From the NCBI RefSeq assembly GCF_010634855.1, contig NZ_MWLQ01000026.1, positions 62,001 to 126,000 of the forward strand: a stretch of 64,000 nt of DNA, read 5' to 3'. Positions 25,977 to 35,144 of the stretch are shown in pieces (the stretch's first letter is position 1; each line of letters opens with the position of its first letter). The notes beneath the pieces are model-generated. The model was not told the DNA's origin. It made no database searches and saw only the letters and a program-made list of their open reading frames with translations. The stretch is from Microbacterium sp. B35-30. Its GTDB lineage: Bacteria > Actinomycetota > Actinomycetes > Actinomycetales > Microbacteriaceae. The translations under genes were made by a program, and so were the position numbers.

Positions 25977-26945
25977 CTACTTCGCACGCCCATCGGCGGC
26001 GCCGGCGGCCGGGGCCGTGCCTGCTCCAGGGGGCGTTGCGGCGCGCGGTGCCGTCTCCGAGCCGTCGCGGGGACTGCGGGAGATGAGGTTGGTCGCCCAG
26101 CGTTCGTTGAAGCCCGCGAGGAATCCGACCGAACCCCAGAAGAACCAGCTCTCCACCCGACCCTCGGGGATGGTGAACACCGTTGCGGCCAGGATCCCGC
26201 TCTTGAGCAGGAACACGACCGCCGCGGCGAAGAACCACCCGAGGAAGATGCGGTATCGCGCGGCCCCGCCGGCGGCGACCTCGATCGGGAGATCGCCGAG
26301 TTTGTGCATGCGCAGCAGCACGCTCACGCAGGCTCCGGCGGCGCCCGCCCCCACCGCGACCAGCACGTCGCGCAGCGCGTCGGCCTGTTCCGTGGGAATC
26401 GGGCCCCCTCGCCAGAGCGTGATGACGGCCGCACCGCCGCCGCCGATCAGCCCCAGAACGAGGAAGGTCAGGATCACGCCGCCGAGCAGGCCCCGCGCGT
26501 ACCTCCGCCGCGCGAGCTCGCCCTCGCGGCGTTTCAGGAAGTCCTCCGCGTAATCGAGTCGGGCCTCGAGCGCCGCGATGTCGGCCGCCGGCGATCCCGG
26601 GCGTGCGAAGCCCTGTGCCGCGATCCGGACCGCTTCGCGGACGAGCTCGTCCAGCGTCGCGATGTCGTCGCCGCGCAGCACGAACTGCCCGCGCAGGAGC
26701 ACCTCGTTCAGACGACCGAACTGTCGAGGCGCATAGGTGGCGACCTTGCGAGCCGCGGCGCGGAATTCGGCGTCGTCGCTGCGCAGCAGGCCGATCGGGG
26801 GTTTCTGGAGCGCCCGGCGTTCACGCTCGGCCGCTCGGGATCTGGCGCGGTTCGGAATGCGGGCCAGCTGGATCGCCGACCACGTCGACCAGGATGTGTC
26901 GCCGATCCACCCTGTCCGCAGTGGGGCTTGCGCTGCTTCGGCCAC
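25977..26945 (-). CDS. Multi-pass membrane protein of unknown function
   Basis: A 322-residue protein. The first 165 residues are soluble, basic and helical, with a possible coiled coil (ALEARLDYAEDFLKRREGEL). Four hydrophobic helices follow (about 178-205, 213-236, 250-273, 281-300), and the C-terminus is a Pro/Ala/Gly-rich tail. I recognise no family. GTG at 26945 is chosen because AAGGAGAGGAG precedes it; an upstream ATG at 27047 lies inside a terminator-like stem. It precedes cspA on the same strand with 555 bases between, so they are probably separate units. Confidence 0.7.
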   Translation of the reverse strand: MAEAAQAPLRTGWIGDTSWSTWSAIQLARIPNRARSRAAERERRALQKPPIGLLRSDDAEFRAAARKVATYAPRQFGRLNEVLLRGQFVLRGDDIATLDELVREAVRIAAQGFARPGSPAADIAALEARLDYAEDFLKRREGELARRRYARGLLGGVILTFLVLGLIGGGGAAVITLWRGGPIPTEQADALRDVLVAVGAGAAGACVSVLLRMHKLGDLPIEVAAGGAARYRIFLGWFFAAAVVFLLKSGILAATVFTIPEGRVESWFFWGSVGFLAGFNERWATNLISRSPRDGSETAPRAATPPGAGTAPAAGAADGRAK

Positions 26946-27016
26946 GATCGCTCCTCTCCTTGCGCCGCGCACACGTGGCGATGCTGAGATGAGGAGGCGG
27001 CGCAAGGCGCAGATAC

Positions 27017-27051
27017 ACGGATGCCGCGACCCGTCGGGTCGCGGCATCCGT
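27017..27051. terminator. Strong hairpin terminator
   Basis: A perfect 16-base inverted repeat (27017-27032 with 27036-27051) around a 3-base loop. It contains the GGATGCCGCGACCC sequence and its complement. It sits 40 bases before the msrA 3' end on the plus strand, and beyond the 5' end of the membrane protein gene, so on the minus strand it terminates the msrB-msrA transcript. Confidence 0.75.
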
Positions 27052-27093
27052 CGTCTCGTGCCTGCGGTGCCCGGTCACCGACCGGGCCTGTCG

Positions 27094-27648
27094 TCACGCG
27101 GTGGCGTCAGCGCGCTTGGGCAGCACCCAGCCGGCACGCGGGAAGTGGCACGTGTAGCCGTTGGGGATGCGCAGCAGGTAGTCCTGGTGCTCGGGCTCGG
27201 CCTCCCAGAACGGGCCCGCGGACTCGATCGTGGTGACGGCATTGCCCGGCCACAGCCCCGACGCGTCGACGTCGGCGATGGTCTCGCGGGCGACCTGGTC
27301 CTGCTCGGGGGAGAGCGGGAAGATCGCCGAGCGGTAGCTCGAGCCGATGTCGTTGCCCTGGCGGTTCAGCGTCGACGGGTCGTGGATCTGGAAGAAGAAC
27401 GCGAGGATGTCGCGGTACGTCGTCTTGGTGGGGTCGAAGACGATCTCCACCGCCTCGGCGTGCCCGGGGTGCTTGCGGTACGTCGCGTGCGCGTTCTCGC
27501 CGCCGGTGTAGCCGACGCGGGTGTCGAGAACGCCGGGCTGGCGGCGGATGAGGTCTTCCACGCCCCAGAAACAGCCGCCGGCGAGGACTGCCGTCTCGGT
27601 GCCGGGGGTGCGGGTGATCTCGCCGGTGTCGAAGGGACCGCTGGTCAT
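27094..27648 (-). CDS. msrA: Peptide methionine sulfoxide reductase A
   Basis: A 184-residue MsrA that reduces methionine-S-sulfoxide in proteins. The catalytic motif is GGCFWG near residue 25, preceded by TAVLAGG. GYTGG and the segment [19 protein letters not shown] are diagnostic, and HQDYL occurs near the C-terminus. Resolving cysteines are reduced compared with the E. coli enzyme: one Cys occurs in [10 protein letters not shown]. The ATG overlaps the msrB stop codon (ATGA), giving a translation-coupled msrB-msrA pair. Confidence 0.93.
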   Translation of the reverse strand: MTSGPFDTGEITRTPGTETAVLAGGCFWGVEDLIRRQPGVLDTRVGYTGGENAHATYRKHPGHAEAVEIVFDPTKTTYRDILAFFFQIHDPSTLNRQGNDIGSSYRSAIFPLSPEQDQVARETIADVDASGLWPGNAVTTIESAGPFWEAEPEHQDYLLRIPNGYTCHFPRAGWVLPKRADATA

Positions 27649-28112
27649 GATGCGTGCTCCTGGTTCTGGGTGGTGAAGAGGTGTCGGTAGGCGCCGTAGC
27701 CCTCGTCGTCGAGCGACGAGGCGGGCACGAAGCGCAGTGCGGCCGAGTTCATGCAGTATCTCAGGCCGCCGGCCTGCCGTGGGCCGTCGGGGAAGACGTG
27801 ACCGAGATGGCTGCCGGCGCCCGACGAGCGCACCTCGGTGCGAGGCAGGAGCAGCTTCCAGTCCTTCTTGGTCGCGACGGCATCCGGCTCGATCGGCTTG
27901 GTGAAGCTCGGCCATCCGGTTCCGCTGTCGTACTTGTCGGTCGACGAGAAGAGCGGCTGGCCCGAGACGACGTCGACGTAGATGCCGGGCTCGTGGTTGT
28001 TCCAGTACTCGTTGCGGAAGGGAGGCTCGGTGCCGTCCTCCTGCGTGACGTGGTACTGGGTGGCGGTGAGGCGGCTGAGCGCCTCGGAAGTCTTGCGGTA
28101 GTCGTTGCTCAC
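27645..28112 (-). CDS. msrB: Peptide methionine-R-sulfoxide reductase B
   Basis: A 155-residue MsrB that reduces methionine-R-sulfoxide. [12 protein letters not shown] and [15 protein letters not shown] carry the catalytic region, with the active cysteine in RYCMNS and partners in [21 protein letters not shown] precedes the GTG at 28112. The same frame is open upstream to an ATG at 28223, but that part has no family match and the ribosome site decides for 28112. The zinc-binding CXXC pairs seen in some MsrBs are not present. Together with msrA it forms an oxidative-damage repair operon. Confidence 0.92.
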   Translation of the reverse strand: MSNDYRKTSEALSRLTATQYHVTQEDGTEPPFRNEYWNNHEPGIYVDVVSGQPLFSSTDKYDSGTGWPSFTKPIEPDAVATKKDWKLLLPRTEVRSSGAGSHLGHVFPDGPRQAGGLRYCMNSAALRFVPASSLDDEGYGAYRHLFTTQNQEHAS

Positions 28113-28228
28113 GATTCCTCCTCGGATGACGTCGCTGGCTGCGGCGTCATAGAGGAAGAACGGATGCCGCACCGCTTTTGGTCCCGCGAACCTGTGAGCC
28201 AGCTTCGAGTTCGTCGGGCTCATGGAGC

Positions 28229-28804
28229 TCACTCCTGCTCCACCAGCCTGACCCGCGCGACGACGAGACCGGCGACGAGGCCGCCGAGCCCGCCCGCGGC
28301 CATATCGCCGATCGAGTCCCGGTAGGTCACGAAGATGCCGGGGTCGACGAACGTCTTGCCGACCCACTCCGCCATCTCCCAGACGGCGCTCAGCGCCAGG
28401 CCGATGCTGGTGACCAGCACGATCGGCGTCACGGGGCGGGTGGTCGGTGCGAGGGGCGTCGGCACGATCGCCAGCCTCGCCAGCAGGATGTAGGCCATGG
28501 CGGCCAGTACGCCGGTGCAGACGAAGTGCACGACCAGGTCCCATCCCGGCACTGTCTCGTAGAGGCCGAGCACGTTGCTCCAGGCCGCGACGAGCACGGT
28601 GAGGCAGAAGACGACGTCGAACGCCGGGCGCACCCCGACGAACCGGGGAACGACCAGCGCCAGCAGCGTCAGAGCCACGATGCCGGCGTCGGCCGGGCTC
28701 CACCAGACGAGGGCCGCGACGACGCTCAGCGGCCCGAGTAGCCGCACCGCGTCGGCCACCCACTCGGCGGCGCCCTGCGGCGGCCTGAGGAAGCGCGCCT
28801 TCAC
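28229..28804 (-). CDS. Multi-pass membrane protein, DUF2238-like
   Basis: A 191-residue protein with six hydrophobic helices. The segment [24 protein letters not shown] and [11 protein letters not shown] are similar to the DUF2238/YjdF-like membrane family, including the conserved His and Glu. GTG at 28804 overlaps the stop codon of the upstream nuclease-like gene (GTGA), so the two are coupled. Its function is unknown. Confidence 0.72.
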   Translation of the reverse strand: MKARFLRPPQGAAEWVADAVRLLGPLSVVAALVWWSPADAGIVALTLLALVVPRFVGVRPAFDVVFCLTVLVAAWSNVLGLYETVPGWDLVVHFVCTGVLAAMAYILLARLAIVPTPLAPTTRPVTPIVLVTSIGLALSAVWEMAEWVGKTFVDPGIFVTYRDSIGDMAAGGLGGLVAGLVVARVRLVEQE

Positions 28805-29664
28805 GCGGTGTCCCGCCGCACCGGGACGCTCACGACGGCCTGGACCGGAAGATGGTCCGAGGGCCATACGCCGCGATGCCGGAAGGTGTTGATGCCGGCG
28901 CGCTCCACCTGCACGTCCGGCGTGACGACGATCCAGTCGATGCGAGGGCGCGTCGGGCGCGGCGGACGGTAGCTGGCGAAAGTGCCGACGGATGCCGTCA
29001 CCCGGCGCGCCGCGGCGGTCCACGCATCCTTGAGTCCGCCGTCGTCGAGCAGCGCTCGCAGGGTGCGCGACGTCTCACCCGCGTTCAGATCGCCGGTCAG
29101 GATGCTGGGGCCCCGGCCCACCAGCGCCCGGAGCACGTCGACCGAGCGCATGCGCGAGCGAGGGGAGAAGGGGTCCAGGTGCGTATTGAGCGCAGTGAGC
29201 GCGGCTCCCGTGCGACGGTCGCGGAAGCGCGCCGTCACCACGACGCGGGGGATGAGGTTGCCCCACGAGCGGGAGCCGGCGGCGTGCGGGTGATCCGAGA
29301 GCGCGCTCTGCTCCCAGTCCAGGAGCTCGAGCCGGTGGGTGTCGAAGAACACCGGGCAGCCCTCGCCGGCCCCGCGCGGGCCGTGACCCCGGCCGACGAA
29401 CCGGTAGCGCGTGCCCAGCGCGGCCAGCACGGCTGCGGCCTGGTCCGGCATCGCCTCCTGCACGCCGAGGATCGCCGGCTGCTCCGACTCGAGCAGGGCC
29501 CGAACCGCCGGCGCGCGATGCCGCCAGCGATCCGCCCGGCGCCACCCGTGGCCCGTCATCCGGCGCCGGATGTTGAACGTCATGACGTGCAGGAAGGGCG
29601 GCTCGACGGGGCCGACGAGCGGCATGGCAGGCCCCGGGTCGACCGTCCTGTCTCGTCGGTGCAT
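28801..29664 (-). CDS. Endonuclease/exonuclease/phosphatase family hydrolase
   Basis: A 287-residue protein of the EEP (DNase I-like) superfamily with metal-dependent phosphoesterase motifs in order: VMTFNIRRR with the first Asn, LGVQEAM with the catalytic Glu, NTHLDPFS with His and Asp, TGDLNAG with Asp and Asn, RIDWIVV, and WPSDHLPV with the final His. There is no signal peptide. TACGGT at 29670-29675 lies five bases before the ATG, so it may be leaderless. The downstream membrane protein is coupled by overlap. The substrate (DNA, phospholipid or sugar phosphate) cannot be told. Confidence 0.83.
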   Translation of the reverse strand: MHRRDRTVDPGPAMPLVGPVEPPFLHVMTFNIRRRMTGHGWRRADRWRHRAPAVRALLESEQPAILGVQEAMPDQAAAVLAALGTRYRFVGRGHGPRGAGEGCPVFFDTHRLELLDWEQSALSDHPHAAGSRSWGNLIPRVVVTARFRDRRTGAALTALNTHLDPFSPRSRMRSVDVLRALVGRGPSILTGDLNAGETSRTLRALLDDGGLKDAWTAAARRVTASVGTFASYRPPRPTRPRIDWIVVTPDVQVERAGINTFRHRGVWPSDHLPVQAVVSVPVRRDTA

Positions 29665-29737
29665 CCCTCACCGTAGGCAGATCGCGGAGCGAGGCGGGAG
29701 GGGCTTGCGTCGCGGCGGGTCTGTGGGCACCCAGCGC

Positions 29738-31239
29738 TCAGGCCGACCCGAGGCCACCGCTCAGCCGCCCGTGGAACGACGCCGCGGCGTCGCTCATGCC
29801 CTCGAGCACGACGGTGGTGCCGCGCTGCTCGTACTTCGTGACGATGGCGTCGAGCGCGGCGACGGTCGAGGCATCCCAGACGTGCGTGTGCGACAGGTCG
29901 ATGACGACATGAGCGGGATCGGCGGCGTACTCGAACTGCGTCGTGAGGTCGTTGCTCGAGGCGAAGAAGAGCTCGCCGTCGACCCGGTACCGCGCGGTGT
30001 CGCCGTCGACCGTCCGGCTCACGGTGGTGAAGTGTGCGACCCTGCGGGCGAACAGCACCATCGCGGCGAGCACCCCCAGCACCACGCCGATGGCGAGGTT
30101 GTGTGTCCAGACGGTGGCGACGACAGTCACGAGCATCACGAAGGTCTCGCTCAGCGGCATCCGTCTCAGCGTCGCCGGCCGGATGCTGTGCCAGTCGAAC
30201 GTCGAGACCGACACCAGGATCATCACGGCGACGAGCGCCGCCATCGGGATGAGGCCGACGATGTCGCCGAGAGCGACCACGAGGATCAGCACCCACACGC
30301 CCGCCAGGAACGTCGAGATGCGGGTGCGGCCGCCCGAGGTCTTCACGTTGATCATCGTCTGGCCGATCATCGCGCAGCCGCCGGTGCCGCCGAAGAAGGC
30401 CGACGCGATGTTGGCGACGCCGAGCCCCCACGCCTCGCGCGTCTTGCGGGAACGGGTGTCGGTGATGTCGTCCACGAGCTTCGCGGTCATCAGCGATTCG
30501 AGGAGGCCGACGAGCGCTGCGGCGAAGGCGTACGGCGCGACGATCTGAAGGGTCTCCCACGTCAGGGGCACCTCGGGGATGAGCAGTTCGGGAAGGCTGC
30601 GCGGCAGCTCGCCCTGGTCGGCGACGTTCGGAACGGCCGAGAGTCCGAACACGACGACGGCGGCGGTCAGCAGCACGATCGCGATGAGCGGTGCAGGGAC
30701 GGCGCGCGTGATCCGCGGCCAGACGAACAGGATGCCGAGCCCCACGGCCACCAGCACGTACACCGCCCACGGCACGTCGATCAGCTGCGGCATTTGCGAC
30801 AGGAAGATCAGGATCGCCAGGGCGTTCACGAACCCGACCATCACGCTGCGCGGGATGAAGCGCATGAGCCGCGCGACGCCGAGCACGGCGAACAGCACCT
30901 GGATCACCCCTGCGAGCACGATCGCACGATGAGGTAGTCGGAGCCGTGCTCGCGCGCGACCGGGGCGATGACGAGCGCGACCGCTCCCGCGGCGGCGGTG
31001 ATCATCGCGGGGCGCCCGCCGGTGAACGCGATGACGGCCGAGAGCGCGAACGACGAGAACAGCCCGACCCGCGGATCGACGCCGGCGACCACCGAGAACG
31101 CGATCGCCTCGGGGATGAGGGCGAGTGCCACCACGAGTCCGGCGAGCACCTCCCGCGTGAGCAGCCGGGGGCGGCGCAGCGCCTGCAGCACGGTGGGCTC
31201 GATGCGGTAGCGATCGGCGGATTCAGCGACGGTGGACAC
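29738..31239 (-). pseudogene. SulP family anion transporter, split by a frameshift
   Basis: Two frames together encode one SulP/SLC26-type transporter with a STAS domain. The first (31239 to about 30928) holds the N-terminus, RPRLLTREVLAGLVVALALI, with the SulP signature PEAIAFSVVAG, and stops after DYLIVRSCSQG. The second, open from about 30919 to 29738, continues with AGVIQVLFAVLGVARLMRF and ends in a STAS domain with VVIDLSHTHVWDAST. Restoring one base near 30920-30927 would give a continuous DYLIVAIVLAGVIQ and a protein of about 500 residues. TAGAGT at 31248-31253 lies eight bases before the GTG start. It may be a true pseudogene or an assembly error. Confidence 0.8.
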
Positions 31240-31417
31240 GGGGGACGACTCTAGCCGTGCGGGATCCGCCCGCGCCTGTATCCAACACCGCAGCGGATCT
31301 CAAGGGCCTGCCCGGGACGCGAGCGGACCGGCAGACTCGCGGCATGGATTCCACGGACTCTCATGCGATCCCGGATGCCGCGGGATACGGCATCCTGCCC
31401 CACCCGAGGGGGAAGCG

Positions 31418-33079
31418 ATGAAGATCACCGACACGAGCGACCTCTGGTGGAAGAGCGCCATCGTCTACTGCCTCGACGTCGAGACCTACCTCGACTCCGA
31501 CGGCGACGGCACGGGCGACCTGCAGGGTCTGGCGCAGCGGATCGACTACCTCGCGCAGCTGGGGGTGACGTGCCTGTGGCTGATGCCGTTCTATCCGACG
31601 CCCGATCGCGACGACGGGTACGACATCACCGACTTCTATGGCGTGGATCCGCGGCTGGGCAGTCACGGCGACTTCGTGGAGGTCATCCGCACCGCCCACG
31701 ACCGCGGCATGCGGGTGATCGTGGATCTGGTCGTCAACCACACCTCCGACCGGCATCCGTGGTTCCAGAAGGCGAAGCGCAGCGTGAACTCGCCGTACCG
31801 CGACTTCTACATCTGGCGCGACGATCCGCCGCCCAAGGGCCAGAAGAACACCGTCTTCCCCGGCGAGGCCGACGGCATCTGGACGAAGGACGATGCCTCC
31901 GGGCAGTGGTACCAGCACAGCTTCTACGAGCACCAGCCCGACCTCAACATCGCGAACCCCATGGTGCGCGATGAGCTCGCCCGGGTGATCGGCTTCTGGC
32001 TGCAGCTGGGGGTGTCGGGCTTCCGCGTCGACGCCGTGCCGTTCTTCCTCGAGATGCCGCCCGGGGCGCAGATCCCCGACCCGCACGAGCTGCTTCGGGA
32101 CTTCCGGCGCTTCCTGCAGCGCCGCTCGAGCGAGGCGATCCTGCTGGGGGAGGTGAACCTGCCGTACGACCAGCAGGTCGCCTACTTCGGCGGGGGCGAC
32201 GCGAGCGAGCTGTCGATGCAGTTCGACTTCGTCGGCATGCAGGCGTTCTACCTCTCGCTCGCGCGGCAGGATCCGGCTCCGCTCATCAAGGCGCTGACCT
32301 CGCGGCCGCAGCTTCCCGACGAGGTGCAGTGGGCGAACTTCCTGCGCAACCACGATGAGCTGACGCTCGACAAGCTGACCGACGCCGAGCGGGAAGAGGT
32401 GTTCGACGCCTTCGCGCCGGACGAGCGGCAGCGCGTGTTCGGCCGCGGCATCACCCGCAGGCTGCCCCCGATGCTGGGTGACCCGCGACGCATCCGCATG
32501 GCCTACAGCCTCATGTTCACGCTGCCTGGCACACCGGTCATGTTCTACGGCGAGGAACTCGGCATGGGGGAGAACATCGACATCCCCGGGCGCAGCGCGG
32601 TGCGCACGCCGATGCAGTGGACCGCGGAGAAGAACGGCGGCTTCTCGCAGGCCGCACCGTCGCGGCTGATCGCCCGACCGCCGGGCGACGGCTATGCACC
32701 GCAGCACGTCAACGCCGCGGATCAGATCGAGGACCGCGAGTCGCTGCTGCACTTCTTCCGCGATCTGATCTCGCGATACCGGATCTCACCCGAGCTCGGG
32801 TGGGGGGCGTTCGAGGTGCTGGAGCAGCCTGTCGATTCGCTGCTGGTGCACTCGCTCCGCGCGGACGTCGGGCGGATGATCGCCATCCACAACTTCACCG
32901 ACGTGCCCGCGGCGACGAGCTTCGCCTTGCAGGACGAGCCTGAGGGCACGCGGCTCGTCGATCTGCTGGGCTCGGACCGCATCCCGCTCGATGAGCGCGG
33001 AGGCGTGCAGCTGGAAGTGCCGGCGTACGGCTATCGGTGGCTGCGCGTGTCGAGGCCGGGGGACGGCCGGGTGTCGTAG
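31418..33079 (+). CDS. GH13 alpha-glucosidase/trehalose synthase-like enzyme
   Basis: A 553-residue GH13 enzyme of the TreS/alpha-glucosidase branch. WWKSAIVYCLDVETYLDS at the N-terminus resembles trehalose synthases. The (beta/alpha)8 motifs are DLVVNHTSD, GFRVDAVPFF with the nucleophile Asp, LLGEVNL with the acid Glu, and FLRNHDE with the transition-state Asp. TPMQWTAEKNGGFS is also typical of TreS-like proteins, and an all-beta domain ends at 553. The ATG at 31418 follows GAGGGGG. The natural substrate is uncertain: maltose/trehalose interconversion or another alpha-glucoside. Its tail overlaps the convergent glycosyltransferase gene by 49 bases. Confidence 0.83.
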   Translation: MKITDTSDLWWKSAIVYCLDVETYLDSDGDGTGDLQGLAQRIDYLAQLGVTCLWLMPFYPTPDRDDGYDITDFYGVDPRLGSHGDFVEVIRTAHDRGMRVIVDLVVNHTSDRHPWFQKAKRSVNSPYRDFYIWRDDPPPKGQKNTVFPGEADGIWTKDDASGQWYQHSFYEHQPDLNIANPMVRDELARVIGFWLQLGVSGFRVDAVPFFLEMPPGAQIPDPHELLRDFRRFLQRRSSEAILLGEVNLPYDQQVAYFGGGDASELSMQFDFVGMQAFYLSLARQDPAPLIKALTSRPQLPDEVQWANFLRNHDELTLDKLTDAEREEVFDAFAPDERQRVFGRGITRRLPPMLGDPRRIRMAYSLMFTLPGTPVMFYGEELGMGENIDIPGRSAVRTPMQWTAEKNGGFSQAAPSRLIARPPGDGYAPQHVNAADQIEDRESLLHFFRDLISRYRISPELGWGAFEVLEQPVDSLLVHSLRADVGRMIAIHNFTDVPAATSFALQDEPEGTRLVDLLGSDRIPLDERGGVQLEVPAYGYRWLRVSRPGDGRVS

Positions 33080-33837
33080 CGGCGGCCGGCCACCCGGCGT
33101 CGCACCCCGCGCAGCAGCCGCCGCGTCCAGCGCACCGGCGGGAAGTCGTGCGGGAAGTGCACCAGTACCGTGCGCAGTCCGCGGGCCGCGCGACGGCCGA
33201 ACGCCTGCCCGGGGGCGAACGGCCGCATGGAGATGCCCATCCGCGCGCCCGACAGGTGCCGGATACGGCCCCGCTCACCCAGGTGGAAGGCGAGGTCCAT
33301 GTCGTCGTGCAGCTCGGCATCGAGATGCACGGACGAACGGATGCCGAGCCACGCCGCGCGACGCAGGCCCATGTTCGAGCCGAACAGCGGGAGATGCCCG
33401 AGAGTGGGGATCATCACGGCGGCGTAGGTGCCGAGGTAGAGCGTCGCCAGCGGTGTGCGCAGCAGCGCCGGACCGTCGATGAAGCGGGCGGCCCCGGTGA
33501 ACGCGGCCACGTCGCGACGGGCGGCGAACGCGACCGCCATCGCCGCCGTCCATGACTCATCGGGCACGCAGTCCGCGTCCAGCCGCAGGATGAGGTCGCC
33601 CTCTGCGGCGTCGTATCCGGCGGCGCTCGCCGCGGGGATGCCAGGTGCCTCGCAACGGACCAGGCGGGCGCCGAAGGCGCGGGCGACGTCGGCGGAGGCA
33701 TCCGTCGATCCGTTGTCGACGACGATCACCTCGTCCGCCGGAACGGTCTGGCGCGCCAGTGCACGCAGGCATCGTGCGAGCTCGGTGTCGTCGTCCTTCA
33801 CCGGGATGACGACCGATATCCGCGCGGCGTTCGGCAT
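33031..33837 (-). CDS. Family 2 glycosyltransferase
   Basis: A 268-residue GT-A glycosyltransferase of family 2. ISVVIPVKDDDTELARCL starts the nucleotide-sugar domain, VDNGSTDAS follows, and LRLDADCVPD carries the metal-binding Asp-Ala-Asp. The acceptor region reads FGSNMGLRRAAW and LHDDMDLAFHL. A single weak hydrophobic stretch near 160-180 may touch the membrane. The start at 33837 is chosen because upstream in-frame starts add an unconserved 46 residues; no strong ribosome site is visible. Its 3' end overlaps the GH13 gene from the opposite strand. Acceptor and donor are not known. Confidence 0.82.
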   Translation of the reverse strand: MPNAARISVVIPVKDDDTELARCLRALARQTVPADEVIVVDNGSTDASADVARAFGARLVRCEAPGIPAASAAGYDAAEGDLILRLDADCVPDESWTAAMAVAFAARRDVAAFTGAARFIDGPALLRTPLATLYLGTYAAVMIPTLGHLPLFGSNMGLRRAAWLGIRSSVHLDAELHDDMDLAFHLGERGRIRHLSGARMGISMRPFAPGQAFGRRAARGLRTVLVHFPHDFPPVRWTRRLLRGVRRRVAGRRYDTRPSPGLDTRSHR

Positions 33838-34187
33838 GCCGCAAGTCCACCCGACGTGACCCGTCGCCGAGAAGACCCTTGACTGCCGCAGCGTTCGTGG
33901 AGCACGCGGGGAGTCGTCCGATCCAGCATCGATTCCTCGTCCCGCGCCGTTAACAGGCCGACGGCTTCGTGTCAACGGGCAGATGCCGGGGGATGCTCTG
34001 CCTACGCTGAAGGGGTAACAAAATGCAGTGCCGTACGAAGCGGTCGAGGATCGGCGTTCGGGTCGCCGTTCAAGACTCCCGCGAGCGTGCTGACGGTCCC
34101 GGTGGGAGGGCTACCCACCGGGACCGTCGCTGCATCCGCGCGGCTCGCGGCGTCTGCCGCGGCATCCATCGCGATTATCCTGGCGAG
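33838..34187. other. 350-base gap with an unassigned strong hairpin
   Basis: Between the glycosyltransferase start and the DUF2200 gene there is no convincing gene. The gap holds a perfect 15-base inverted repeat at 34092-34128, which terminates nothing obvious on either strand. A short unrecognised transcript, a regulatory RNA or a decayed gene would explain it. The only other clear element is the TATCCT hexamer for the downstream gene. Confidence 0.5.
34092..34128. terminator. Orphan hairpin, terminator-like
   Basis: GACGGTCCCGGTGGG at 34092-34106 pairs perfectly with 34114-34128 around a 7-base loop. It resembles the strong GC-rich terminators elsewhere in the window, but there is no gene ending just before it on the plus strand; on the minus strand the DUF2200 gene runs the other way. 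Confidence 0.5.
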
Positions 34188-34532
34188 ATGCACCGCATCT
34201 TCTCGCTGAGCTTCGCCGTGCTCTATCCGCTCTACGTGACGAAGGTCGAGAAGAAGGGGCGCACGACCCAGGAGCTCGACCAGGTCATCGAGTGGCTCAC
34301 GGGCTTCGACGACGCCGAGCTGCAGCAGCACATCGCCGAGCACACGACGCTCGAGGACTTCTTCGCCGACGCCGACCTCAACCCGAACGCACCGCTCATC
34401 ACCGGCGTGATCTGCGGGATGCGGGTCGAGGAGATCGAGGACCCGCTCATGCAGAAGATCCGCTACATGGACAAGCTCGTCGATGAGCTGGCCCGCGGAA
34501 AGGCGATGGCGAAGATCCTGCGCACCGCGTGA
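34188..34532 (+). CDS. DUF2200 family protein
   Basis: A 114-residue protein matching DUF2200 over its whole length: MHRIFSLSFAVLYPLYVTK, EKKGRTTQELDQVIEWLTG and a C-terminal MDKLVDELARGKAMAKILR. The family is short, cytoplasmic and of unknown function. TATCCT at 34176-34181 lies six bases before the ATG, suggesting a leaderless mRNA; longer upstream starts at 34023 are unconserved. The NYN-domain gene follows 59 bases later. Confidence 0.87.
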   Translation: MHRIFSLSFAVLYPLYVTKVEKKGRTTQELDQVIEWLTGFDDAELQQHIAEHTTLEDFFADADLNPNAPLITGVICGMRVEEIEDPLMQKIRYMDKLVDELARGKAMAKILRTA

Positions 34533-34591
34533 GCCCTTCCGGCGTCGGGGGCCCTGCTAAGTTCGGAGCGACCCCGATCGAGGAGAACAGC

Positions 34592-35143
34592 ATGGAGCGC
34601 AGCAGCTGGGTGCTGGTGGACGGCGAGAACATCGACGCCACCCTCGGTGGATCGATCCTGGGCAGGCGTCCACTTCCCGAGGAGCGGCCGCGGTGGGACC
34701 GCCTGCTGACGTTCATCTCGGATCGCTGGGGCCGGCCGGCGAAGGGACTGTTCTTCCTCAACGCGAGCACCCACCTGCCGATGCCGTTCGTGCAGGCGCT
34801 CCTCGCGCTCGGCTACCAGCCGGTGCCGCTCTCAGGGCCGGCCGACGAGAAGATCGTCGACATCGCGATCCAGCGGACGCTGCGGGCGCTCGCCGACCGT
34901 GACGACGACGTCGCCCTCGTCAGCCACGACCGCGACTTCGCCGAAGATCTTGCGCGGCTCGCCACGAACGGGCGGCGCGTCGGCGTCGTCGCGTTCCACG
35001 AGTTCCGCAGCACCGAGTTCACCGGCATCCCCGGTCTCGAGTTCTTCGACATCGAGTACGACGCCGAGGCCTTCGACGCTCCGCTGCCGCGGGTGCGCGT
35101 CATCCCGATCGAGCAGTTCGACCCGGCCGCGTTCCTGCGCTGA
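34592..35143 (+). CDS. NYN domain-containing (PIN-like) protein
   Basis: A 183-residue protein with a NYN/LabA-type PIN-like nuclease domain. The acidic residues of the predicted metal site are in VLVDGENIDATL, DEKIVDIAI and LVSHDRDFAEDL. It is predicted to be an RNA-processing nuclease in the cytoplasm. GAGGAGAACAGC gives a good ribosome site for the ATG at 34592; the upstream in-frame GTG at 34529 overlaps the previous stop and is less likely. Substrate and partners are unknown. Confidence 0.83.
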   Translation: MERSSWVLVDGENIDATLGGSILGRRPLPEERPRWDRLLTFISDRWGRPAKGLFFLNASTHLPMPFVQALLALGYQPVPLSGPADEKIVDIAIQRTLRALADRDDDVALVSHDRDFAEDLARLATNGRRVGVVAFHEFRSTEFTGIPGLEFFDIEYDAEAFDAPLPRVRVIPIEQFDPAAFLR

Positions 35144-35144
35144 C

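Noticed and set aside
26945..27047. Longer N-terminus for the membrane protein at 25977-26945
   Set aside because: The extension runs through a terminator-like hairpin, and the GTG at 26945 has a strong ribosome site.
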